In this document: piece by piece, positions 1 through 10,343 of the stretch
Layout of the letters: each line of letters begins with the position of its first letter
How positions within the stretch are numbered: position 1 is the stretch's first letter
The notes under the pieces: model-generated
What the model saw: the letters and a program-made list of their open reading frames with translations, nothing else
The model's database searches: none
What the model was told of the DNA's origin: nothing
Assembly: GCF_014858005.1 (NCBI RefSeq)
Contig: NZ_JACYOT010000007.1
Span: forward strand, 124,001 to 188,000
Origin: Propioniciclava soli
Lineage (GTDB): Bacteria; Actinomycetota; Actinomycetes; Propionibacteriales; Propionibacteriaceae
Direction: 5' to 3'
Length of the DNA stretch: 64,000 nt
Position numbers and translations under genes: made by a program

Positions 1-547
1 CAACCGACCACTGGTCGTGCTGGCCAACCTCTCGGGCTTCGACGGCTCCCCGGAGTCGATGCGCAACCTGCAGTTGGAGTACGGCGCCGAGATCGGCCGG
101 GCGATCGTGAACTTCGACGGGCCCATCGTGTTCTGCGTGATCTCGCGCTACCACGGCGGCGCCTTCGTGGTGTTCAGCAAGCAGCTGAACCCGTCGATGA
201 CGGTGCTGGCGATCGAGGGGTCCTACGCCTCGGTGATCGGCGGGGCGCCCGCGGCGGCGGTGGTGTTCGCCGGCGACGTCCGGACGCGCACCGCCGCGGA
301 TCCGCGCGTTGCCGATCTGGAGGCGCGGCTACGGACGGCGCGCGCGGAGGACAAGGCGGCGCTGCAGGTCGAGCTGGCCGACGCGCGCAAGGTCGTCCGG
401 GCGGAGAAGATCAGCGAGATCGCCGCCGAGTTCGACCGGGTGCACAACATTCACCGCGCCGTGGAGGTGGGGTCGGTGGATCGCGTGATCACCCCGGCCG
501 AGTTGCGGCCCGCGATCATCGCGACCATCGAGGGGCACCGGGGCTGA
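1..547 (+). CDS. Acyl-CoA carboxylase, carboxyltransferase C-terminal part (5' truncated by window edge)
   Basis: The reading frame is open from base 2, so the gene begins outside the window; about 181 residues are visible. The run RPLVVLANLSGFDGSPESM followed by GGAFVVFSKQLNP and a GGAPAAAVVF segment is typical of the C-terminal carboxyltransferase domain of biotin-dependent acetyl/propionyl-CoA carboxylases. This domain transfers carboxyl from carboxybiotin to the acyl-CoA. The charged helical stretch around positions 300-430, followed by a final DRVITPAELRP motif, resembles the tail of the large fused biotin carboxylase-carboxyltransferase proteins of actinobacteria. Whether this is the fused form cannot be judged from the visible part. 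The substrate (acetyl- or propionyl-CoA) is not decided by the sequence seen. Confidence 0.85.
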   Translation, partial: NRPLVVLANLSGFDGSPESMRNLQLEYGAEIGRAIVNFDGPIVFCVISRYHGGAFVVFSKQLNPSMTVLAIEGSYASVIGGAPAAAVVFAGDVRTRTAADPRVADLEARLRTARAEDKAALQVELADARKVVRAEKISEIAAEFDRVHNIHRAVEVGSVDRVITPAELRPAIIATIEGHRG

Positions 548-589
548 GCCGGCCTGGGGGGCTGGCCGCGGGCGGGGGCGTCCGGCCGC

Positions 590-595
590 TACGCT
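590..595 (+). promoter_or_regulatory. Candidate leaderless -10 hexamer TACGCT
   Basis: TACGCT lies 6 bases before the ATG at 602 and no Shine-Dalgarno sequence precedes that ATG. The same hexamer class and spacing recur before many genes in the window. Confidence 0.5.
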
Positions 596-601
596 GCCGC
601 C

Positions 602-2965
<2,364 letters not shown>

Positions 2966-2987
2966 GGCCCGCGGCGTCCCACGGCCG

Positions 2988-3290
2988 TGACCGTGTGTCC
3001 ACCCTGCGGTGGGGGCGCCTCCCTGCCCTTCGGACCGCCTCCCTGTCCTTCGGACCGCCTCCCTGTGCGAAACGCACGGCCCTGCCGTTGCAGCGCTGGG
3101 GAGGAGGGCTTCGAGCAGGGTGCCGTCGACAACGGCAGGGAGGCGAGCTGAACGACAGGGGCGTGGCGCCCTGGCGAAGCGTGGCTCTCCGGCGTGGGGC
3201 ACTTCCCCCGTCCGCCGTAGCGGTGCTCTTCCGGCACGGGGAGCCCCGCTACGGCAGGTTAGCGAAGTGGTCCCGGATGCGGGGCCGCGG
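2988..3290. repeat. Intergenic repeat copy R0 (20-bp-period CCTCCCTG / GGCAGGGAGG family)
   Basis: This 395-base gap (2966-3360) holds no gene. Three 20-bp units starting CGCCTCCCTG lie at 3016-3035, 3036-3055 and 3056-3075. They are followed by GCCCTGCCGTTGCA, a TTCGAGCAGGG stretch and an inverted ACGGCAGGGAGGCG near 3133-3147. The same arrangement (CCTGCCGTTG, then TTCGAACAGGGCGGCG, then GGCAGGGAGGCG) occurs at 58268-58410 and 59278-59444, and inverted at 49040-49107. This copy lacks the CACGTGG module of the other three. The rest of the gap (3150-3360) shows scattered short dyads such as CCGTAGCGGTG / CCCGCTACGGC. Confidence 0.7.
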
Positions 3291-3360
3291 CGGGGCCACA
3301 GAGCTGAGATCGGGCCAGCGTGATCGGAGCCGCCTGGCCCCCGAGCGGGATCGGCGCGGG

Positions 3361-4092
3361 TCAGGCTCCCGGCTGGATCGCCGCCAGCTCGGCGTCGATG
3401 GTCTCCGGGCCGAGGATGCCGACGCGGGTCGAGCGCACCACGCCCTCGGCGTCCACGAAGTAGTGCACGGGGATGCCGCGGACGCCGTACAGCGCGGAGA
3501 GCTGGCCGTCGGCGTCCGGGATCTGGCCGAACGTCAGGCCCATGCGCTGGGCGTAGGGGGCGACGGTGGCGCCCGGTTCGCCCATGTACACGGCGAGGAT
3601 CTCCGCACGCCCGTCGTGGGCGGCCTCGATGTCGGGCGCCTCGACGCGGCAGGGCGCGCACCACGTGGCGCCGAAGGTCAGCCACACCGGGGTGCCGCGC
3701 AGGGAGGCCAACGACACGGTGCGGCCGTCCAGCGTGGTCGCCGTGAAGTCCGGCGCCTCTTGGCCCACCGTCGGGGCGGGCCGGGCGTTGGCACCGGGGT
3801 CGACGCTGGCCGAGGACGGGGCGGGTGGCAGCAGCAGCCACACCCCGAGCACCACCACCGCCACGAACGCGGCCAGGTAGAGCAGCCCAGGGACGCCGCC
3901 GCGCGCGGTGCCGCTCCCCCCTGCGGCACCTCGCCCGGCACCGGTCACGCTTGCACCGGCCACATCGGCATCGGTCACACCGGCATTTCTCACCCCTCCA
4001 TCGGCCGGGCCCGCATCGGTCACACCGCGACCACCCGGCGGCCGGGGCACACCGGCCCGCGATCCGGCGTTCGCACCCTTGCGAGTCGGCAT
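3361..4092 (-). CDS. resA: Membrane-anchored thioredoxin-fold protein (ResA/TlpA family)
   Basis: The 243-residue protein has a long Gly/Ala/Val-rich N-terminal tail, one membrane segment at about 68-90, then a thioredoxin-like domain. That domain carries TLDGRTVSLASLRG, the redox motif WCAPC (Cys145 and Cys148) and the cis-proline region RGIPVHYFVD. Proteins of this family face outside the membrane and reduce apocytochrome c cysteines before heme attachment. The start codon overlaps the stop of the upstream ccsB gene (TGATG), which indicates translational coupling, and the gene closes the resB-ccsB-resA set. The five- and four-heme products of the neighbouring nrfA and nrfH are obvious clients. 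The low-complexity N-terminus is encoded by imperfect short tandem repeats around 3940-4030. Confidence 0.85.
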   Translation of the reverse strand: MPTRKGANAGSRAGVPRPPGGRGVTDAGPADGGVRNAGVTDADVAGASVTGAGRGAAGGSGTARGGVPGLLYLAAFVAVVVLGVWLLLPPAPSSASVDPGANARPAPTVGQEAPDFTATTLDGRTVSLASLRGTPVWLTFGATWCAPCRVEAPDIEAAHDGRAEILAVYMGEPGATVAPYAQRMGLTFGQIPDADGQLSALYGVRGIPVHYFVDAEGVVRSTRVGILGPETIDAELAAIQPGA

Positions 4093-5006
4093 CAGGCGTA
4101 GGCGTGCAGCCCGCCGAAGAACAGGTTGCCGTAGTAGGTGAACAAGATGGCCACGAAGCCGAGGATCAGCAGCCCGGCGGAGCGGTTGCCGCGCCAGCCA
4201 CGGGACACCCGCGCGTGCAGGTAGGCACCGTAGATGAGCCAGGTGACCAGGGAGGCGGTCTCCTTCGGGTCCCAGCTCCAGTAGCGGCCCCACGCGATGT
4301 CGGCCCACACGGCCCCCAGGATGATCATGATGGTGAGCATCGGGAACGTGATGACGACGGCGCGGTAGCCGATCTCATCCAACAATTCCTCACTGGGCAG
4401 CCCGCGCAGCTTCAGGTACGGGCGGATGAGGTAGAACACCGCCGCGCCGAACGCGACCGCCGCCGCGCCGTACCCCAGGATGGCCGTGGCGACATGCAGC
4501 GTGAGGAGCAGGTGGTTGTCGAGCGCCGGCATGAGCGGCACGGCCTCGGAGCCGACCGTGGCGGCGTACAGCAGCATCAGCACCGGCAGCGGCAAGATCG
4601 CCAGCGAGAGCGTGCGCAGCCGGTAGCGGTGGTTGAAGAACACGTACGCCAGCGTCATGCCCCAGGCGAACGAGCAGGCGAACTCGTACTGGTTCGCGAA
4701 CGGCGCGTGCCCCGTCGCGAAGGTCCGCGACGCCAGCCCGACGGTGAGCAGCACCAGCGAGATCTCGATGGTCCGGTCGGTGTACCACCCGAGCCCACGG
4801 CTGGGCGACTCCACCACGGCGGGGGACGCCGCGAGTCGCTCCGGTGCCGCGCCACCGGCCCCGGACGCCCCCACGAGCGCCGCCTCCTTGGCCGCTGCCT
4901 TTCGGGCCGCGGTGTTGCGGGTGAGGACGATGACGACGTTGCTGACCAGCGCCAGGGTGAGCAGCACCGTGGCCGCGGCGAGGCAGATGCGGGACAGTTC
5001 GAGCAT
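4092..5006 (-). CDS. ccsB: Cytochrome c biogenesis protein CcsA/CcsB (heme handling, WWD-type)
   Basis: The 304-residue polytopic protein contains the tryptophan-rich heme-handling motif WADIAWGRYWSWDPKE near residue 240, diagnostic of the CcsA/CcsB/ResC family. About eight hydrophobic segments are visible. With ResB it forms the system II synthetase that delivers heme across the membrane and ligates it to CXXCH motifs. The ATG at 5006 is preceded by a strong AGGAGGT. The gene starts 5 bases after the resB stop and its own stop overlaps the resA start. System II is the expected maturation route in actinobacteria. A charged linker rich in Ala/Lys separates the first membrane segment from the rest, as in other actinobacterial members. 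Confidence 0.93.
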   Translation of the reverse strand: MLELSRICLAAATVLLTLALVSNVVIVLTRNTAARKAAAKEAALVGASGAGGAAPERLAASPAVVESPSRGLGWYTDRTIEISLVLLTVGLASRTFATGHAPFANQYEFACSFAWGMTLAYVFFNHRYRLRTLSLAILPLPVLMLLYAATVGSEAVPLMPALDNHLLLTLHVATAILGYGAAAVAFGAAVFYLIRPYLKLRGLPSEELLDEIGYRAVVITFPMLTIMIILGAVWADIAWGRYWSWDPKETASLVTWLIYGAYLHARVSRGWRGNRSAGLLILGFVAILFTYYGNLFFGGLHAYA

Positions 5007-5011
5007 GGCGG

Positions 5012-6520
5012 TTACCTCCTGGGAGCGTCGGCCGGGTCGGCCAACTGGGCGGCGAGGGTGCGGATGGAATCCTGGAAGACCGAGTCGTGCCGGTCGGGGG
5101 ACGCGAAGGTGACGGTGGTGGTGCCGTCGTCGTTGGGGGTGACACGGGTCCACACGCGGTGGTGACGCAGGAACATCGTCCAGCAGGTGCCGATCATGAT
5201 CAGGGCCGCGCCGATCCACACCCACAGCGCCCCCGGATCGCGCGACACCATCAGGCCGGTGTACTGCGCCTCGCGCTCGAACGTGAAGGTCAGGTCGGCG
5301 ATCGTCGCGGTGGCACCGGGGGTGAGGAGCTGCGTGTCGATCGGGGTGTTGTCGGCGTCCAGGGCGTACACCTCGAGCTGCGCCTCACCGGGGCGGATGT
5401 CCGGCGTCACCTGCCCCGATGCCGGGGTGATGACGTAGAACACGAGGTTGCGGTCGGCCAGCTCGACGCGTCCGTAGCTGTACAGCTCGTCCGGCGTGGC
5501 GTACTGGAGCGGGATGCCCCCCTCGTGGACGACCGCGCCGGCGGCGTCCGTCACCGCGAACATGGCAGCGATGCCGAACGAGGCCTGGTTGACCGAGTAG
5601 CCGCCCCACCGGAGGGGGGTGTTGACCCGGACGTCCTGGTGGGCCACCTCCACCCCGTCGTGCCACAGCACCAGCTCGGAGACGTAGTCGGCCGGGCGGC
5701 CGTCGGGGTGGTAGGTGTCGGAGAACGCCCGCGCCTCGACCGCCAGCCCCGTGTCGTAGCCCACGGCGCGCGTGGTGCCGATCGTGACCGGAAAGTTGTT
5801 CAACTGCAGCCCGAACTGGCCCGTGATGAGGACGCCGGCGAGGATCACGACGAACGCGGTGTGCGCGATGATCGTGCCGACCGGGGCGAAACGGTTCTGG
5901 TCGGCGTAGAGCCGCCCCGGGGTGGTCTCGTCGGCCAGCACCCGGAACCGCCTGCCGCGCAACCGGGAACGCACCTGCTCGATCGCCTCGTCGCGCCCGA
6001 CGGGCAGGACGGCTGCCACGCTGAGGCGCGCCCGGTCGAAGAACGTGTCGCGCACGTGGACGCGCGGGTTCATCGACTGCTGCCACAGCAGCGGCATGCG
6101 GTGCGTGGTGCAGGCGATGATCGAAAGCACGAGCAGCGAGACGACCGTCACGAACGCCGGCGAGCTGAACATCGAGAAGATGCCCAGCACGGCCAGCGGA
6201 GTCGTCCAGCCGCGGAACGTGGGGCGCACGGTCTCCAGCCAGGACGCCATGAGCTCCGGGTCGCTGCGCACACCGTCGGGCGCTTGCGGGAACAGCACGC
6301 CCAGCAGCGTCAGCACCATCATCGCGAGGATCAGGAACAGGCCGAACCGCTTGTTGTGGAACAACCGGTAGATGCGGCGAGCGACCTCGCCGACCGAGAT
6401 GTCCGGTTCCCTGCCGTGGGGGCGGCGCACGACGAGATCGTCGGCGGTGTCGTCCACCGCGCGGTCGACCGGGTCGTCCGGGTCGACCGGCTGGCGTCGG
6501 GGGGAGGTGTCGATGCTCAT
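5012..6520 (-). CDS. resB: Cytochrome c biogenesis protein ResB (Ccs1)
   Basis: The 502-residue protein matches ResB/Ccs1. It has membrane segments near residues 60-85, 120-145 and 215-240, then a large extracytoplasmic domain, and a last segment near 450-470 (LWVWIGAALIMIGTCWTMF). It partners CcsB in heme export and attachment to c-type cytochromes. The ATG at 6520 is preceded by GAGGGGG. Upstream in-frame codons are rejected because they would overlap the TPR gene heavily. The gene lies 10 bases after the TPR protein gene and ends 5 bases before ccsB, so the four genes read as one operon serving NrfH/NrfA maturation. Confidence 0.93.
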   Translation of the reverse strand: MSIDTSPRRQPVDPDDPVDRAVDDTADDLVVRRPHGREPDISVGEVARRIYRLFHNKRFGLFLILAMMVLTLLGVLFPQAPDGVRSDPELMASWLETVRPTFRGWTTPLAVLGIFSMFSSPAFVTVVSLLVLSIIACTTHRMPLLWQQSMNPRVHVRDTFFDRARLSVAAVLPVGRDEAIEQVRSRLRGRRFRVLADETTPGRLYADQNRFAPVGTIIAHTAFVVILAGVLITGQFGLQLNNFPVTIGTTRAVGYDTGLAVEARAFSDTYHPDGRPADYVSELVLWHDGVEVAHQDVRVNTPLRWGGYSVNQASFGIAAMFAVTDAAGAVVHEGGIPLQYATPDELYSYGRVELADRNLVFYVITPASGQVTPDIRPGEAQLEVYALDADNTPIDTQLLTPGATATIADLTFTFEREAQYTGLMVSRDPGALWVWIGAALIMIGTCWTMFLRHHRVWTRVTPNDDGTTTVTFASPDRHDSVFQDSIRTLAAQLADPADAPRR

Positions 6521-6530
6521 CGCGTCCCCC

Positions 6531-7313
6531 TCACGGCGTGGTGGCCGGGGTCGGTTCGGACGCCGGCGGCGTGGGCGTCGGCGACCCGACGGCCTCGCTC
6601 GCCAGCAGGCGCTCGCGGTGCTCCTGGGCGGACGCCGCGATGTCCGATCCGGGTGCCAGCTCACTCACCCTCTCCCAGGCCGCCACAGCCCCCGTGACGT
6701 CCGGCGGATCCTGCGCCATGCGCGCGAAACCGAGGTTGAACCACGGGTGCGGGCTGATGGGTGAGATCTCCGCGGCCCGCTGCCACTGCGCCTCGGCGTC
6801 CGCGACGCGGTTCACGTTGAAGTACGCCACGCCGAGCACCAGGCGGGAGTCGAGGTCGTTCGGCTGCTGCTCCACGAAGCGCTCCAGCCAGGTGGCCGAC
6901 TCGGCGAACTGCTCGCCGCGGAAGTAGACGTCGGCCAGGGTCCGCATGCTCACCACGTCGGACGGATCGGCCTCGACCTTGGCGGTGAGAGCCGCCACCT
7001 GGGCCTCGTCCAGCGCCGGGGTGGTCGGGGCTGCCGCCGGCATCGCCGTCGTCTGGGCGATGTCGGGGTGACCGTCGGGCAACTCGGCCGCGGCCGGTGC
7101 CGGGTCACCCATCGTCCAGACGGCGAAGCCCAGCCCCACCGCGAACGCGAGGCCGGTCAGCATCAACAGCGCCTTGCGCGGGCGTCGCCGCACGCTCGAG
7201 CGCGTGGGTGGATCGGTCGTCGTCGCGCCGTCTGCGGCGGAATCGGCGGGGTCATCGACAGGGATGGCCTGGCCTTCGGCGACCGATTCGTTCGAGGATT
7301 CTCGGACCATCAT
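6531..7313 (-). CDS. Membrane-anchored TPR protein (NrfG/CcmH-like)
   Basis: About 260 residues: an acidic N-terminus, a basic patch RRRPRK, one membrane segment (LLMLTGLAFAVGLGFAVW), then three tetratricopeptide-like repeats (residues about 120-225, for example LADVYFRGEQFAESATWL and LVLGVAYFNVNRVADAEAQW), and a Pro/Thr-rich tail. TPR proteins of the NrfG/CcmH type bind apocytochrome and help heme attachment, and the gene is first in the resB-ccsB-resA operon, so the same role is inferred here. Two adjacent ATG codons (7313 and 7310) follow GGAGGGG; the second has the better spacing. The upstream region carries a GGGGTACAA motif shared with nrfH. Confidence 0.75.
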   Translation of the reverse strand: MMVRESSNESVAEGQAIPVDDPADSAADGATTTDPPTRSSVRRRPRKALLMLTGLAFAVGLGFAVWTMGDPAPAAAELPDGHPDIAQTTAMPAAAPTTPALDEAQVAALTAKVEADPSDVVSMRTLADVYFRGEQFAESATWLERFVEQQPNDLDSRLVLGVAYFNVNRVADAEAQWQRAAEISPISPHPWFNLGFARMAQDPPDVTGAVAAWERVSELAPGSDIAASAQEHRERLLASEAVGSPTPTPPASEPTPATTP

Positions 7314-7388
7314 TCCCCTCCGTACCGGATGTCCCTCCAGTCTCGGCGAGCGGGTGTGGGCGAACCATCCCGCCGGCGGCATGATTCC

Positions 7389-7405
7389 GGCACAGCGGGG
7401 TACAA
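7389..7405 (-). promoter_or_regulatory. Candidate shared regulatory site GGCACAG/GGGGTACAA upstream of the TPR-resB operon
   Basis: On the plus strand the stretch reads GGCACAGCGGGGTACAA. It lies about 76-95 bases upstream of the TPR gene start. The related pair GGGGTACAA and GGGGCACAA lies the same distance upstream of nrfH (9578-9598). A common operator for the two operons is inferred, perhaps for the adjacent NarL-type regulator. Confidence 0.4.
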
Positions 7406-7411
7406 CGAGGA

Positions 7412-7447
7412 GGACCCCACCCCTACCCAACGGTAGGGATGGGGTCC
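7412..7447 (-). terminator. Strong hairpin after nrfA
   Basis: GGACCCCA..CCCTACC (7412-7427) pairs with GGTAGGG..TGGGGTCC (7432-7447). This gives a 15-bp stem with one mismatch and a CAAC loop. It lies 36 bases past the nrfA stop and no U-tract follows. It separates nrfHA from the TPR-resB operon. Confidence 0.75.
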
Positions 7448-7482
7448 GGACGGGAGCCCGGGTCCGAGGCGGGCTTCCGGCT

Positions 7483-8997
7483 CTAGGGGGTCGCCGAGGC
7501 CGTCTCGGGGGCGGCCGGATGGGTCGGCGTCGGCGAGGCGGGCGGCGGGGTGTAGGGCGGCACCGGGGCCGGTGTCGGAGCGCCGGCGGCCGGGTAGGTC
7601 TGGCCCAGCAGGGCCAGCTGGCCGCGGCGGGCGGCGTCCGTGGCGTCGGCGAGCAACCGGTTGGTGTACGCCGGGGCGTGGAAGCCGTGGCTGTTCTCGC
7701 TGACCACGTAGTCGACGAAGAACTGCGCCTTGCGCTGGTAGGCCCAGGCCTCCTCGATGCGTGCCTGGTCGGTGCCGTTGGTGCGGGCCGTCTCGATGTC
7801 CCCGATCAGCTGGACGAGGGCGTCGAAGGCGGTGTCCTTGACGTGTTCGTAGCGCTCCTGGATGCCGCCGACGCGCTCGCGCATCTCCTGCTCGGTCACC
7901 GCGTGGCAGGTCAGGCAGCTGGAGTTGATGGACGCGTCCGAGCGCATCGGGCTGGCGACCTGGTGGTCGGTGATCTTCATCGCGCCCTCGCGCTGGTACG
8001 GCATGTGGCAGTCGACACACGTGACGCCGGACTGGGCGTGGACGCCCTGGCTCCACGTCTCGAAGTCGGGGTGCTGCGCCTTCACGACCGGGGCGCCGGT
8101 GAGGCGGTGGGTGAAGTCGGAGAACTCGTTCTCGTCGTAGTACTGCAGGGCGTCGTCGGCCGTCAGGCCGTGGTCCCACGGGAAGGTGAGGGTCTTCCCC
8201 TCGCCGGCGAAGTAGTACTCCACGTGGCACTGGGCGCACACGTACGCCCGCATCTCCTGGGCGGTGGCCTGCGTGTTGACGTCGTAGTCGCGGATGCCCT
8301 GGCCCGCCTTGTACTCCTTGATGCCCGCCACGAACGCGGGGCGGGTGACGCGGAGTTCCATCGTCTTCGGGTCGTGGCAGTCGATGCAGGCCACGGGGTG
8401 CTGGGCGAACTGGGTGGCCTCGTTGTAGGGCGTCCGGTTCATGATGGCCCACCCCTCGTCGGGGTCACCGTCGCCCATGGTGTTCACGATCTCGGGCAGG
8501 GAGGCGTGGCAGTTCAGGCAGGCGCCGGGCTGGTTGAACTGCGTGACGCGCTGCACGAGACGCTGGTCCTCCAACATGTACGCGTGGCCGCGGGGCCGGT
8601 TGTACTCGACGGAGAACGCGTAGCCCTGCCACATCGTCACCATGCGGGGGTCGTTCTCGAGCTTGCTCTGGGTCTTGACCGTGCGCGGATCCTCGGCGGT
8701 GGGCTCCCGGGTGACGGTGTTGGCCGGATCCATCTCCTGCGTCCGCAGCCAGCCCTCGTACTGCAGCGGGTAGTTCTGGCCCCAGACCTGCGGGTCGTAC
8801 GTCTCGTCGGTCAGCTCGACGACCTGGAAATAGGGCTGCTGCGCCTCCGTCTGGCGCGTGAAGATGTTCACCAGCAGCGCCAGGACGCCGACGGCGATGA
8901 CGCCGCCCAGCACGATGACCAGGGCGAGCAGACCCCACTTCGGGCGTCCGCTGCGCGGAGTCGACTTCTCATCAGTGGCGGCGGTGGCCATCGTCAT
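7483..8997 (-). CDS. nrfA: Ammonia-forming pentaheme cytochrome c nitrite reductase NrfA
   Basis: The 504-residue protein reduces nitrite to ammonium with six electrons. Five heme motifs are visible: CLNCH (160-164), CIDCH (204-208), CAQCH (254-258), CVDCH (327-331) and CLTCH (361-365). The NrfA-diagnostic KXQH motif is present as KAQH at 306-309, and CHVEYYF supplies the conserved active-site tyrosine region. The first, catalytic, heme site has histidine where most NrfA proteins have lysine (CXXCK). An uncleaved membrane anchor at about 22-45 replaces a cleavable signal, fitting a Gram-positive without periplasm. The ATG overlaps the nrfH stop (TGATG). The C-terminus is a Pro/Thr-rich tail of about 45 residues. 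Electrons come from quinol through NrfH. Confidence 0.95.
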   Translation of the reverse strand: MTMATAATDEKSTPRSGRPKWGLLALVIVLGGVIAVGVLALLVNIFTRQTEAQQPYFQVVELTDETYDPQVWGQNYPLQYEGWLRTQEMDPANTVTREPTAEDPRTVKTQSKLENDPRMVTMWQGYAFSVEYNRPRGHAYMLEDQRLVQRVTQFNQPGACLNCHASLPEIVNTMGDGDPDEGWAIMNRTPYNEATQFAQHPVACIDCHDPKTMELRVTRPAFVAGIKEYKAGQGIRDYDVNTQATAQEMRAYVCAQCHVEYYFAGEGKTLTFPWDHGLTADDALQYYDENEFSDFTHRLTGAPVVKAQHPDFETWSQGVHAQSGVTCVDCHMPYQREGAMKITDHQVASPMRSDASINSSCLTCHAVTEQEMRERVGGIQERYEHVKDTAFDALVQLIGDIETARTNGTDQARIEEAWAYQRKAQFFVDYVVSENSHGFHAPAYTNRLLADATDAARRGQLALLGQTYPAAGAPTPAPVPPYTPPPASPTPTHPAAPETASATP

Positions 8998-9503
8998 CAG
9001 TCCCTTCCGTGACCGACGCCCGCGTGGCAGGACAGGCAGTCGATCTGTTGGTCATCGGTGCGCAGGGCGCGGATGTCGTGCGTCATCGTGTCGTGGCACG
9101 TCAGGCAGGCTTCCTGGGTGATCTGCCGGTTGTGGTCGCGGATGTGCATGTTCATCGGGTAGTCGCCCGTCGTGAACTTCAGGGCGTGCCAAAAACCGTT
9201 GTCGGCCTTGTTCACGTAGTAGTAGACGACGTTGTCGTGGGGGGAGTGGCAGTCCTGACACGTCGCGGCATTGGCGTGGACGCCGCGGCTCCAGCGGTCG
9301 TACTGGCCGTTCATGGCGTGGCACTGGTTGCAGGTCTCGGCCTCGTGGCCGAAGTAGTTCAGGCCTCCGGCGTAGCCGAACGTGAAGATGAGGATGCCGA
9401 CGAGGATGCCCGTGAGCCCGGCCACCAGCGGCAGGAACCAGCGCCAGGACGCACCGATGGCGTCCCGGATCCAGCCCAGCGTCGCTGTGACGGCCCTGCG
9501 CAT
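8997..9503 (-). CDS. nrfH: Tetraheme quinol dehydrogenase NrfH
   Basis: The 168-residue membrane-anchored cytochrome has one N-terminal membrane segment (residues 22-45) and four heme motifs: CNQCH (58-62), CQDCH (82-86), CLTCH (133-137) and CLSCH (156-160). This is the NapC/NirT-type electron donor that oxidises menaquinol and feeds NrfA. The ATG at 9503 is preceded by GGAGGAGG. The gene overlaps nrfA by one base, so the two are translationally coupled. It follows the two-component genes on the same strand after a 150-base gap that holds a candidate promoter and operator. Confidence 0.95.
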   Translation of the reverse strand: MRRAVTATLGWIRDAIGASWRWFLPLVAGLTGILVGILIFTFGYAGGLNYFGHEAETCNQCHAMNGQYDRWSRGVHANAATCQDCHSPHDNVVYYYVNKADNGFWHALKFTTGDYPMNMHIRDHNRQITQEACLTCHDTMTHDIRALRTDDQQIDCLSCHAGVGHGRD

Positions 9504-9577
9504 GGCTCCTCCTCCCGTCGACAGATGTCCCCTCCCGGCCATCCTTGCCCGCCCCCGGGGCGTCAACCATCCCGCCT

Positions 9578-9606
9578 GGGGTACAAAAGGGGCACAACGG
9601 AGATAC
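9578..9606 (-). promoter_or_regulatory. Candidate nrfHA promoter/operator with GGGGTACAA and GGGGCACAA repeats
   Basis: Direct repeats GGGGTACAA (9578-9586) and GGGGCACAA (9589-9597) lie 75-95 bases upstream of the nrfH start. A possible -10 (TGTATC on the minus strand) lies at 9601-9606. The same GGGGTACAA occurs at the matching distance upstream of the TPR-resB operon. Confidence 0.4.
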
Positions 9607-9614
9607 AGCGGTCG

Positions 9615-9668
9615 GTGCCAGCGGCGCCAGCGGCGCCAGCGGTTCGAGCGGTGTCAGCGGTGCCAGCG
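9615..9668. repeat. Six 9-bp tandem repeats (consensus GYGCCAGCG)
   Basis: Six consecutive 9-base units such as GTGCCAGCG and GCGCCAGCG run across the 3' end of the response-regulator gene (stop at 9654) into the nrfH upstream region. The length may vary by slippage. Confidence 0.7.
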
Positions 9669-10343
9669 GCGGCGGGGCAGACCGATCCCGTGCCGGACGA
9701 CGTAGGTGGCGGCCTGGATGCGGTTGTCCATGTCGAGCTTGGCGAGCGCGTTGTGCACGTGGTTCTTCACGGTGCCCTCCGTGATCGACAGGCGCACGCC
9801 GATCTCCTTGTTCGACAACCCGTCGGCCACCAACCGCAGCACGTCCAGCTCGCGCTGGGAGAGGGCGGGACCCTCGGCGTCCGCCCGCTCCGGACGCGGC
9901 GGCGGCGTCCCCGCGCGCACCGCGGCGAGCAGGCGTCCGACCAGGGCCGAGGACACCGGGTTCTCGTTGCGCATCGCGGCGCGGATCAGGTCGAACAGCT
10001 CGGCGGGGGCCAGATCCTTCAGCAGGTAGCCGTGGACGCCGAGGCGGACCGCCTCCAGCAGGTGGTCGTCGTCCTCGCTGACGGTCAGTATGACGACGCG
10101 CGTCTCCGGCAGCGCCGCCAGGATGCGGCGCGCCGCCTCGATGCCGTCCATCACCGGCATCTCCACGTCGAGCACCGCCACATCGGGCTTCAGCGCCAGC
10201 GCCGCCTCGACCGCGAGCAGGCCGTTGCTCGCCTGCCCGACGACCTCCAGGTCGGCCTCCTCCTCGATGAGCTGGGCGATGGCGCGGCGGAAGAGGATGA
10301 GGTCGTCGGCCAACAGCACGCGAATGGGGTCGGGGGCCGTCAT
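9654..10343 (-). CDS. LuxR/NarL-family response regulator
   Basis: The 229-residue protein has a receiver domain with the acidic pair Asp13-Asp14, phosphoacceptor Asp59 in VLDVEMP and a conserved lysine in GYLLKD. A C-terminal LuxR-type helix-turn-helix carries LSQRELDVLRLVADGLSNKEI and EGTVKNHV. It should be phosphorylated by the kinase whose stop codon overlaps its start (ATGA). It lies immediately upstream of nrfH on the same strand, so control of nitrite ammonification is the obvious role, in the manner of NarL or NreC. Direct evidence for the target sites is limited to the shared GGGGTACAA motif upstream of nrfH and of the TPR-resB operon. Confidence 0.9.
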   Translation of the reverse strand: MTAPDPIRVLLADDLILFRRAIAQLIEEEADLEVVGQASNGLLAVEAALALKPDVAVLDVEMPVMDGIEAARRILAALPETRVVILTVSEDDDHLLEAVRLGVHGYLLKDLAPAELFDLIRAAMRNENPVSSALVGRLLAAVRAGTPPPRPERADAEGPALSQRELDVLRLVADGLSNKEIGVRLSITEGTVKNHVHNALAKLDMDNRIQAATYVVRHGIGLPRRRWHR

